Assembly (NCBI GenBank): GCA_029237695.1
Contig: CM055275.1
Location: forward strand, 5,757,131 to 5,821,130
Length of the DNA stretch: 64,000 nucleotides
Direction: 5' to 3'
Source of the DNA: Conchocele bisecta
Lineage: Eukaryota > Mollusca > Bivalvia > Lucinida > Thyasiridae
Every line of letters begins with the position of its first letter. Within the stretch, counting starts at the first letter, position 1. Below are positions 56,487 to 64,000 of this stretch, one piece after another. A model generated the notes under the pieces. The model had not been told where the DNA came from and searched no databases. It worked only from the letters and a program-made list of their open reading frames with translations. Made by a program: the position numbers and the translations under genes.

Positions 56487-56585
56487 GTATTTATTAAAAA
56501 CACTGAAAGTGGCCAAGAGTTGATCTGATTTCATATGAAATCAGATCAACTCTTGGCCACTTTCAGTGTTTTTTTTAATAAATAC
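56487..56585. repeat. near-perfect 99-bp palindrome
   Basis: cgtatttattaaaaacac and its complement (3 extra T on the right) surround perfect arms ctgaaagtggccaag meeting at ttcatatgaa with no spacer. Confidence 0.95.
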
Positions 56586-56615
56586 GTAAACTTATGGCTA
56601 CAGTGTGCGTGTCAC

Positions 56616-56965
56616 TACTTCTATTACACCACCGCCGTCGTAAGGTGTGCAACTGCTAAACACGCTACGTGTGCAAAAGTTAAACACGTGAGGTGTGCAA
56701 CTGCTAAACACGCTACGTGTGCAATTGGTAACGTGTTTTAAAGTGTAACAGAAAAGGTGTTTTTTCATTCGTGTGCAATTTAGTAACACCTTTTTTTACA
56801 GTGTACTTCTATTACACCACCGCCGTCGTTATTCTTGCCAATAATTGTCAATTTACTTATAAAAAAATACTTTAATATTGTGCTTGAAAGCAAGAAGCTT
56901 GATTTGCTGCGCCTGAGCTGTGCTACAGCTCAGGCACAGCCTATCAAACTGCTTGATTGCGAGGT
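56616..56965. mobile_element. family F element with an insert between 26-bp direct repeats
   Basis: tacttctattacacc plus accgccgtcgt is identical at 56616-56641 and 56804-56829. The insert has tandem acacgctacgtgtgc words and a right end aacacctttttttacagtg. The F element then continues to gctgtgctacagctcagg and caaactgcttgattg. Confidence 0.75.
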
Positions 56966-56998
56966 TCCCAGGGTGTCCGGTTTATAGAGGTTTCACTG
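56966..56998. mobile_element. family J half end
   Basis: cccagggtgtccggttta and gaggtttcactg fused to the truncated F right arm. Confidence 0.7.
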
Positions 56999-57124
56999 TG
57001 CCCAGTAAATTCACAAAATATATTTCTTTTATTGCTATATTCCATCTCTTATGAGGGGCATAGCTATTTCATTCACAAGGTCGAAATAAATAACTGTGCA
57101 TACATACTATAAAATAAGTATGTA

Positions 57125-57516
57125 CAGTCGAACCTCCCCGAACGGCCACCTCTCTACAACAGCCACCTCTCTGTAACAGCCGCTATTTTATATCCCAAAT
57201 GGATGATACAACACAGATGTTTCATCAAGTGACGTTATACACTGGAATTGTTATAAAGATGACAAACACTGGTGTAAACATGATTTTGCATTCTTTCTCA
57301 ATAAAAACCTGTTTTGACAGCATTTTAGAATCATTTCCATTGGAAATGATTCTAAAATGCTGTCAAAACAGGTTTTTATTGAGAATTATTGAAGAAAATA
57401 AATAAACATAAGACGATAAAATTGTATTCAGCATTAACCTCCCTACAACAGCCACCTCTCTATAACAGCCAAGTTTGCCTCTTCCCATGGGTGGCTGTTG
57501 TAGAGAGGTTGCACTG
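57125..57516. mobile_element. family K element, copy 2, with nested palindrome
   Basis: Outer ends cagtcgaacctccccg and gagaggttgcactg flanked by TA, with cctctctacaacagcc repeated inside both ends. An 89-bp perfect palindrome sits in the middle. Confidence 0.85.
57296..57384. repeat. 89-bp perfect palindrome
   Basis: tctcaataaaaacctg to its exact complement, centre ccattgg, no spacer beyond one base. The core is shared with 300-354. Confidence 0.95.
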
Positions 57517-57519
57517 TAC

Positions 57520-57865
57520 ATGTACACAGTAATATAGGTAAAGTGGAATAAGTGAATTGCCTGGAAGTACATTAGTTCACTGTGCGTTATTGCACTTAGA
57601 GTTTTTCAATGATTCGCGCGTGAAAGCTCTTTTGTTTTGACAACTGGTAATGCGGTGTAATTTCCAAACCAGCTATTCATACGACTAAAAATAGAGATGC
57701 GTTGACGTGTAGCAAATAGAAAATACCATACGCTTTTAGAATGGTTTGGATTTTGGAAACTTGCTAGCATTCTATAAATAGAAACACAATACGCTTTTAG
57801 AATGATTAGAATTTAAACTGTACACAACAGTGCGAGTGCAATATTCTAGAGTTTGATTATGTTAA
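57520..57865. other. no recognised family; small direct repeat
   Basis: atacgcttttagaatg occurs at 57728 and 57790 with related flanks (aaatagaaa), a local duplication of about 60 bp. Confidence 0.5.
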
Positions 57866-57868
57866 CAA

Positions 57869-57930
57869 TGGATCCTCTCGAAACTGGACACCCTGGGAGG
57901 TCCCCAGGATGTCCAGTGTACAGAGGATCA
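57869..57930. mobile_element. family J, minimal palindrome, copy 6
   Basis: aatggatcctctcgaaac, acaccctgggaggtcc, then the complement with mutations (gtccagtgtacagagg). Confidence 0.7.
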
Positions 57931-58088
57931 GTAATTCAGGAGTATTTTCCCTTGAAACAAAATGTTCGTAAATCAAGTCCAAAGTAAACACCTATTACAG
58001 GGTATTGTTTTTACCAATTTTCGAAATCATTGCCTCGGCGAAGCCTCGTTGCTTTGGAAATCGTTCATTAACTATCATTACTCATAAA

Positions 58089-58384
58089 CAATAGTAGGTT
58101 AGTGCCGTGAATGGGAAACAATATCTGGCAAGGCTTAGGAAACGGGATGGGCGAGGCTCTGCCGAGCACATCCGGTTTCCGTGCCGCGCTAGATATTTTT
58201 CCCATTCACGGCACTAACCTCTACTATTCTATTTATCCCGTCAACACTTACAAATGGCTTTTAAACACAAACAAATAACCCGTCACCGCACATATTCATA
58301 CGCAGTGATTAGGTCGTATTGACAGTTTCAATGTTTCAATGCACCGTGTTTTGCGGTACATACGCACTGTGTTGACGGGATAAA
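58089..58384 (+). mobile_element. family B, copy 12
   Basis: caatagtaggttagtg to gtgttgacgggataaa, long second-hairpin variant with a diverged centre. Confidence 0.85.
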
Positions 58385-58663
58385 TATAAATATGTTCTAT
58401 TCACAAACGCCTCTTTCATACCAGTACCGCGGCAAATGATATTTAGTATACCACCTACCGAGACAGGTATTATCTTATCTGCTCGTATCCGTGTAAATTT
58501 CCGTGAGATTCCGTAAATCGGAGCGATAATCTGCCAATGAAACAAACAGCCATGTCAGATATGACGATTATCGGTGATCGTGATAGACATTGGTTTTTTG
58601 GCAGTATTTAACGTTATTTATGTCTAATGTCTTGGTAGGAAATGCGCCTTTCCAAGTTTAATG

Positions 58664-58768
58664 TACAGTGGGGTCAGCTTGTAAATGCACACACGAACGA
58701 ACATGACAGGTTGGCTCCAACCTGTCGTGTTCGTTCGTGTGTGCACTTACACGCTGACCCCATTGTAT
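58664..58768. mobile_element. family U, compact copy
   Basis: tacagtggggtcagctt to gctgaccccattgta; arms cacgaacgaaca and gacaggttgg meet at ctccaa. Confidence 0.85.
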
Positions 58769-58771
58769 GCA

Positions 58772-58917
58772 CTGATTCACCACGACATGCGTTAATCTTG
58801 CATTTGTCAATTTCTTTATTTGAAAATAGTTTAATAGTGGGCTTAATATCAAACAGCATAACTGTTTGAGCATGAGCTGTGCTACAGCCCAGACTCAGAC
58901 AGTAAACTAGTTTGCTG
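58772..58917. mobile_element. family F element, right arm lost
   Basis: atgcgttaatcttgc, gtcaatttctttatt, core gcatgagctgtgctac. Confidence 0.75.
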
Positions 58918-58919
58918 TG

Positions 58920-59279
58920 TGATTTTACTTTTCCAAAGATGTCAGATTATGTATCGTGGCTATCAGTGTTGCAGTATTTAACTTTATTTATATCTAATTT
59001 CTTGAAGGAAAATCGCAATTTCAATTTTAATGCACGTCCTGATAAATACACTTCACCACATGGCAAGCTGAACACTAGTTGGAATCAAAGACGACGAAAG
59101 AAATATCCATGTCCGATTATGTATTGAGATTATTGATGATAATGATAAACTCATTTTGTAGTAGTAATTAACGTATAAGTTATGTATAATTACATGTTAT
59201 CACATATTTGATACATTTCCTAATTTTGGTTCTGCATTTACTCAACACATGGGCAATGCATGGATATGAGGATGTGACA
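58920..59279. other. no recognised feature
   Basis: gtatttaactttatttat near 58975 echoes 58603-58620 (gtatttaacgttattt), a weak local duplication around family U/F. Confidence 0.4.
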
Positions 59280-59280
59280 A

Positions 59281-59381
59281 CACAGTTAGATCCCGTTCGT
59301 CCGCATGTACGATCGATAATCCACTCGCTAAAGCGAGTGGATTATCGATCGTACAGGCGGACGAACCATGATCTAACTGTG
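59281..59381. repeat. about 100-bp near-perfect palindrome
   Basis: Outer cacagttagatc / gatctaactgtg, inner gtacgatcgataatcc, centre cgctaaagcg; two or three mismatches per arm. Confidence 0.95.
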
Positions 59382-59629
59382 GTATAAACAACAATCACCA
59401 CATGTAAGTTGAACACTTATTTGAATCGTATGTTTATTCAGAGATAGAAATACAGACAGTAGCCTAAATACATGGTGTATTGTACATGTACCACGTGTTT
59501 CCTGTAGACTTACATGTAATACAAGACATGCGTTTGATTTCAATCCAATTATGATTGAAGTCATCAACATAACCGTATAGTATTTTAAGAGAGCATGTGG
59601 AAATGGATTACGGTATACTAAAAGCGGTA

Positions 59630-59833
59630 CAGTGAAACCTCTCTAAACCTGACACCCTGGGAGATCCGCTGTGGAGATGTTCCATTCTAAATCAGACATG
59701 TGATCACTTCATGACACATTCTGGTGTTTTGCAATCATGAACAGTCCGTGTAATCAGAGATACATAACAGCGAAACACATCTAAGGTAAACATCCGTATT
59801 TTCCCGAGTGTCCGGTTTAGAGTGGTTCCACTG
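59630..59833. mobile_element. family J, long form, copy 7
   Basis: cagtgaaacctctctaaa to gtttagagtggttccactg with about 150 bp of J interior between. Confidence 0.8.
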
Positions 59834-59889
59834 TACTGTTTTAGAGAAACATCTCTGTCCCCAACATGTACTGTTTATACAGTATAATT

Positions 59890-60032
59890 AGAATGAAAGC
59901 AGCTTGATTGGCAGAGCATGAGCTGTGCTACAGCTCAGGCTCAGTCTAACAAACTGCTTTATTGCGAGTCGCCGATAGGTGCCCAGCAACGTCGACATCT
60001 TGGCAAGATTAACGCAGACGGTGTTGTAGTAC
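59890..60032. mobile_element. family F element, left arm lost
   Basis: gcatgagctgtgctac core, then tggcaagattaacgcag and cggtgttgta. Confidence 0.8.
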
Positions 60033-60278
60033 CGGGGGTATTATCTGCCGGGAACAGAAGCCTTGTTAGATAAACAGCGTGCGAACGTTGATGATACCTT
60101 GGTGTCTCTGGAATGCCGTGTATGTTTACAACAATTTGCTGAAATTTCGAGGTGCTATAAAAGTGGCAATAACAGATTTACAGACATATTCTCCCGACAC
60201 AATAAGCCGGTTTTATTTACAGGCGAAAGGGAAAAGGTCTAAGAGTCCAGAATAGAATGTTTGTAACGTTCAGAGATC

Positions 60279-60459
60279 GGGGCCCGTTTCATTAAACTTC
60301 GTACGACTAAAATGTTCGTAAGAGCAAATTTATGATCGTCTGGAAATTTCAATTGATGGATTTACCTTTATTGAACATTGTTAATGTGATATTTACAGAT
60401 TATCATAATTTTGCACTTACGAACATTTTAGTAGTACGAAGTTTAGTAAAACGACGCCC
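60279..60459. mobile_element. family L element, copy 4 (centre deleted)
   Basis: ggggcccgtttcattaa to gtacgaagtttagtaaaacg; the deletion joins ttgaaca to ttgttaatgtg. Confidence 0.8.
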
Positions 60460-60492
60460 TGTATTGTATGGTTTGCAATTAGCACTTTCCTG

Positions 60493-60522
60493 AGAGTGTC
60501 AGGTTTAGAGAGATTCGACTGT
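60493..60522. mobile_element. family J solo end
   Basis: gagtgtcaggtttagag and agattcgactg next to TA. Confidence 0.6.
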
Positions 60523-60589
60523 AGTTCATATTATAATAACACTCAAAGGCGTGCATTTATGCTTTGTATTGAAGAACGTAACTACACAA

Positions 60590-60780
60590 ACGCCTGCGTT
60601 AATCTCTCCCATATGATCAAGTGTTCCTGAACATATATCTGCAATGCCAAATCGCAATCGATTAATTTGATTGTCTGAGCATGAGCTGTAGTGCAGCGCA
60701 GGCTCAGCCAATTAAGCTGCTTGATTTCAGGAACAACAGTAAAGTGCTTTGAAATGAGGAAATTTACAATTTTTTCCATT
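60590..60780. mobile_element. family F element, last copy
   Basis: acgcctgcgttaatctc, core gcatgagctgtagtgc / gcaggctcagcc. Confidence 0.8.
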
Positions 60781-60957
60781 TGTCATACCGCAGATAAATT
60801 TCTCGCGTTTTGATTGTAACGTCATTACTACGTGCCGTTTGGCGCCATATTTATATAATGTTAAACATGTACCAATACACTTATAAAAGTACAATCTGGA
60901 GGAATATAATTATATATATATTCGGGTGAATATAGATTCAGACGGGCAATATGTATA

Positions 60958-61089
60958 GGTTATTTGATTTGTGTGTGGATATATGCACGAGTTCCGCAGC
61001 ACGCGATATTGCGCGACTTTAGGAGCGCAATATCGCTGCGCGGCGGAACGAGTCCATGGCATATATCCACATACAAATCAAATAACCTG
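60958..61089. repeat. 132-bp palindrome with GC-rich centre
   Basis: ggttatttgatttgtgtg and its complement, then gatatatgc, gttccgc and the inner pair gcgatattgcgc / gcgcaatatcgc. One short indel (ccatggact side) breaks the symmetry. Confidence 0.9.
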
Positions 61090-61650
61090 TTTATTATATA
61101 CGTACATCATTCGCAATGCATATGCGCTTCAAAAGATATACAAAATATAAATACAATAAATAAATTATTGGTGATTTAGAAGGAACTATTTTGCGGTGTG
61201 AAGTGTAGTTCCGGCAAATATGAACTCACGAGACGTCAATATGGACACATTATTGACGTGTTGCGTTTCATTGTGTTTCAATGGGAAAACGAACGTACAT
61301 ATATAATAAGCCACCATAGTGACTGTGTAGAATCAAAACGCATAGAGTAGCGCAGGCGGTTGTGTGTAAATGCTGACAAATTGCAGGGAACATACTTAAA
61401 ATAAAAATGTGATAAATTCAGCGAATGTCGCGTTTTTCACTGCAATTATAACTAATTATTAAATTTAAATACTCATTTGTTACGAGGAATGGTAAATATA
61501 GCAGCTTCGGTGATTATGTTTTGCAAAACATCTGCCGATTTTGGGAGAATTTGGATGTTTAAGAACACACGTGGTGAAGTCGTTTTGTCTTGATTTGGAC
61601 GGAGATCGTCCTACTACCAGATGCTATGGTAAACATGTGCCCGGTTCAGA
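61090..61650. other. no recognised feature
   Basis: Unshared within the window apart from a gtagcgcaggcggttgtgt scrap near 61345 that looks like a family F end. Confidence 0.4.
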
Positions 61651-62810
61651 CACAGGTGGAAGACTCGGACCTATGACACCAAAAAAATGCCTATTCAAAA
61701 AAATCCCATTACCCCACCCACTTGGTCTCGTACAGTACTATACGTTAATTCAAGGTGAGCATAAATAGCGCTATTATAGAAAGAGCCCTCTTTTTTTCCG
61801 GCTCGCACAAACACAATAAACATCGATTAAATGTATGAAATATGTCTCTGGCAATCGATAAAGGTATTAGGTGTGTGAATATACTCACTTCAAATCGCTG
61901 TTTCAAGTATTTATTGAGTTATTCGCGTTTTGATTACCCCATCCAAAGCGAAAGTTGCGTGTACGAAAGAATCTCGCACAGAATCGGAGGCCATCCGGCT
62001 GGATTATCGGTCATATTTGGCCGATAGCTGATCGCCAGCTCAAACTAAAGTCGTACACCATGATCATATACATTAGAGACTCCAACCATACAAAGTTCGT
62101 CCAATTGTGATCGTTCGCCGATCTAAAAAACACTTTTTTCTAATTTTATTGACTTTCTTTCATGATTCGCGTAATATCAGATTATGTCTTCCGGAAACCC
62201 TGAAAAGGGAAAGTCCTCGCGTCTATTTTTAGGTTTAACCAATCAGAGATGTTCTTACATAGACGCTTCGGTGGTTGTATTATGGAAGATAGTGCATTGA
62301 CCCAGTTCCAGATAATGAACGAAATTATAGAAAAGAGTGTTTTTTAGATCGGCGAACGATCACAATTGGACGAACTTTGTATGGTTGGAGTCTCTAATGT
62401 ATATGATCATGGTGCACGACTTTAGTTTGAGCTGGCGATCAGCTATCGGCCAAATATGACCGATAATCCAGCCGGACGGCCTCCGATTCTGTGTGAGATT
62501 CTTTCGTACACGCAACTTTCGCTTTGGATGGGGTAATCACAACGCGAATAACTCAATAAATACTTGAAACAGCGATTTGAAGTGAGTATATTCACACACC
62601 TAATACCTTTATCGATTGCCAGAGACATATTTCATACATTTAATCGATGTTTTGTGCGAGCCGGAAAAAAGAGGGCTCTTTCTATAATAGCGCTATTTAT
62701 ACCCACCTTGAATTAACGTATAGTACTGTACGAGACCAAGTGGGTGGGGTAATGGGATTTTTTTTAATAGGCCTTTTTTTGGTGTCATAGGTCCGAGTCT
62801 TCCACCTGTG
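61651..62810. repeat. long inverted repeat, arms about 495 bp, loop about 169 bp
   Basis: Left arm 61651-62146 (cacaggtggaagactcgg to cactttttt) and right arm 62316-62810 are complements. By eye there are roughly nine substitutions and two small indels, about 98% identity. A 61-codon open frame occurs once on each arm (61842-62027 + and 62443-62628 -), differing at two residues; it has no recognised domain. Only one such element is in the window. Transcribed as part of the CELF intron it would fold into a long duplex just before the exon. Confidence 0.95.
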
Positions 62811-62860
62811 GGTTCAGAGGCTGTTTTCAATACTTTCGTCTTTGCATCATAAAACAATGC

Positions 62861-62878
62861 TGATTTGTTTACTTTCAG
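62861..62878 (+). other. 3' splice site
   Basis: tgatttgtttactttcag: a pyrimidine-rich run ending in AG at 62877-62878. gctgat at 62859-62864 is a plausible branch-point sequence about 15 nt before the AG. The site directly precedes the exon frame that reads as CELF. Confidence 0.8.
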
Positions 62879-62927
62879 ATGAACCGCCCAATACAAGTAA
62901 AGCCAGCAGACAGCGAAAGCCGAGCTG
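62879..62927 (+). CDS. CELF/Bruno RNA-binding protein, 49-nt internal exon (end of RRM1)
   Basis: Translates in phase 0 as MNRPIQVKPADSESRA plus one base of the next codon. The peptide matches the segment that ends RRM1 and begins the RRM1-RRM2 linker in CELF3-6 / Drosophila bru-3 proteins; CELF1/2 read more like MHHPIQMKPADSE. PIQVKPAD is the last strand of RRM1. CELF proteins bind GU-rich RNA and control alternative splicing, mRNA stability and translation in nucleus and cytoplasm. From memory, vertebrate CELF genes also have a 49-nt exon here, with the same phases (0 in, 1 out), so the next exon should start with bases completing E/D before a DRKLF-like motif. The ATG is an internal codon, not the start. 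No other exon of the gene is visible. The alanine at the last full codon replaces the usual glycine. Confidence 0.88.
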
Positions 62928-62937
62928 GTAAGTTTAG
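62928..62937 (+). other. 5' splice site
   Basis: gtaagtttag follows the exon (CTG|gtaagt), a strong donor match. A second gtaagtttag stands at 63056 in the intron. Confidence 0.85.
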
Positions 62938-62969
62938 TTTCGTATTTTATAATTTCAGCAGATCTAAAC

Positions 62970-63053
62970 GTAGTGGGAGATCGAGGCTCATGGGAGTTTA
63001 GGCTTTGCCTGAATGAGTCACCCTCATTAAATAAAGTATATTATTATTATTAG
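62970..63053 (+). mobile_element. retroelement 3'-tail-like insertion
   Basis: tgcctgaatgagtcaccc, tcattaaataaagtat and a (TTA)n tail look like the 3' end of a non-LTR element or its SINE. It lies between two diverged copies of a gtaagtttagtttcg-led segment, which could be an old target duplication. Confidence 0.45.
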
Positions 63054-63054
63054 T

Positions 63055-63285
63055 AGTAAGTTTAGTTTCGCATTTCACAATTGTAGCGGAATTAGTTTCG
63101 TGTTTTAAAAATGCAACAGAGCTGAGTCGTTTAGTTTTGCATATACGTATGTAGCATAATTGTTGCCGACCAGCTAAATTTATACGTTAATTTCTTACAA
63201 TAGTTACCGGTATAGTAGGCGTTTCTTAGTTATTTGTTAGTATCGAGCGAACAAAACATGTTTTAAAACAATGATTGTGTATCAA
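63055..63285. other. intron, no further feature recognised
   Basis: Begins with the second donor-like segment; gaattagtttcgtg and gtttagttttgcat are further weak repeats of it. Confidence 0.4.
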
Positions 63286-63289
63286 AATA

Positions 63290-63866
63290 TACTGTCTGTT
63301 TCACGAAAGCTGCCCAAATTTTTTCGATAATATTAAATTAAAGCAAAAGTTAAGAATGATCCAAATATTGATTATATATAGACTGTGAAGATGTCTAAGG
63401 GGATTTATTTTATTTCGTGAAATTTGGTCTAATATTGATTTTATTGCGAAAAAAAAAGTTCCGCATGTTAAATACCCATAGACATCTTCACAGAGTGTGA
63501 AGATGTCTATGGGGATTTAACATGGGGATATTTTTCGAATTTCAGAAATTTTTCGAATTTCAGAAATACCGATTTTCAAAATTTTAATTGTTTTCTTTGT
63601 TAGATCATTTCCAAGCTATCTATATAGCCAGTTTTCGGAGATAAATTCGATTTTTTTTCTGACTCGTCCCCCAACTCCTCCACTTCATTTTTCCCCATTT
63701 TAAATTCCCATAGAAAAATGTATTTTTCGAAATAAAATAACCAAATTTCACGAAATACAAAGAAGGCTCATTCTTAAATTTTTATAAAATTTAATATCTT
63801 CAAAAAAACAACAACTGTATTGTTTATACAGCTGTAAAATGTGGGCAGGTTTCGTGAAACAGTAGT
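63290..63866. mobile_element. family A element, copy 3
   Basis: tactgtctgtttcacgaa to tttcgtgaaacagtagt. The inner palindrome gacatcttcacagag / gtgaagatgtc is present; the left arm has a deletion and a partial internal duplication. Confidence 0.8.
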
Positions 63867-64000
63867 CACCGACATAAGACGAGTAACATACACAAATTTG
63901 GTATACTTAAAACTTTGAACAACCAAAAACCATACGGGTAAAATATGATAATATAGCCGCGATTGGAACTGACATTAAAATGCAACATAAACATTGAATA

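Larger units (their letters stand above)
1..62878 (+). other. probable single long intron of a CELF/Bruno gene
   Basis: Inferred from the recognisable CELF exon that begins at 62879 and from failing to find the preceding RRM1 exon (which should encode a GCAFLTY-like stretch ending in LPG) anywhere upstream. Everything before 62879 would then be intron on the + strand, made almost entirely of repeats. An unrecognised small exon or another gene inside it cannot be excluded by eye. Confidence 0.6.

Noticed and set aside
61541..61768. Possible upstream CELF exon just before the long inverted repeat
   Set aside because: The translated frame does not resemble the RRM1 segment that should precede MNRPIQ, and part of it lies within the inverted repeat arm.
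61842..62027. 61-codon open frame conserved on both arms of the long inverted repeat as a gene
   Set aside because: The arms are about 98% identical anyway, so a shared frame is expected; no domain was recognised.

Overview
This window looks like intronic DNA from an animal nuclear genome, most likely a bivalve mollusc. It is AT-rich, has no dense coding, no operons and no ribosome-binding-site-led genes. It is packed with short non-autonomous transposons, tRNA-headed SINEs and satellites. The bivalve call is an inference from the style of the repeats.

Only one stretch can be supported as protein-coding: a 49-nt exon at 62879-62927 (+). It encodes MNRPIQVKPADSESRA plus the first base of the next codon, between a good acceptor (tttactttcag) and a good donor (gtaagt). 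This peptide ends RRM1 of the CELF/Bruno RNA-binding proteins (CELF3-6 / bru-3 type), and as I recall vertebrate CELF genes also carry a 49-nt exon here. No upstream CELF exon was found, so positions 1-62878 are best read as one very long CELF intron and 62928-64000 as the start of the next.

The rest is layered repeats. I use local letter names for families, each described at its first copy. Inverted-repeat MITE-like families: A, B (with hairpin cassette C), D, E, F, G, H, I, J, K, L, M, N, S, U. Other dispersed or tandem repeats: O, P, Q, R and the 21-bp arrays Y. Layout: 0-5 kb family A, a TIR-bounded 76-bp minisatellite and family D; 5.0-7.3 kb a 24-bp minisatellite; 8.7-9.7 kb a TIR-bounded 33-bp minisatellite; 10-35 kb a mosaic of E, F, I, J, L, M, S, U and SINEs; 36-38 kb a TIR-bounded 20-bp minisatellite and tandemly amplified B/C; 40-53 kb Y arrays, H elements and I/F/G/S copies; 53-61 kb more B, U, F, J, K, L and large palindromes; 61.65-62.81 kb a long inverted repeat with arms of about 495 bp; then the exon and another family A copy.

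The points most worth a second look are: the about 98% identical inverted repeat ending 68 bp before the CELF exon; a recurring architecture of terminal inverted repeats enclosing a minisatellite, in three sequence-unrelated elements; a palindromic cassette (C) carried by two different MITE families; the GTAC/ATAC-word element H; and many unrelated near-perfect palindromes. No transposase, reverse transcriptase, functional tRNA, rRNA or CRISPR array was recognised. Identities and boundaries were read by eye, so treat coordinates as good to a few bases for repeats and exact for the exon.
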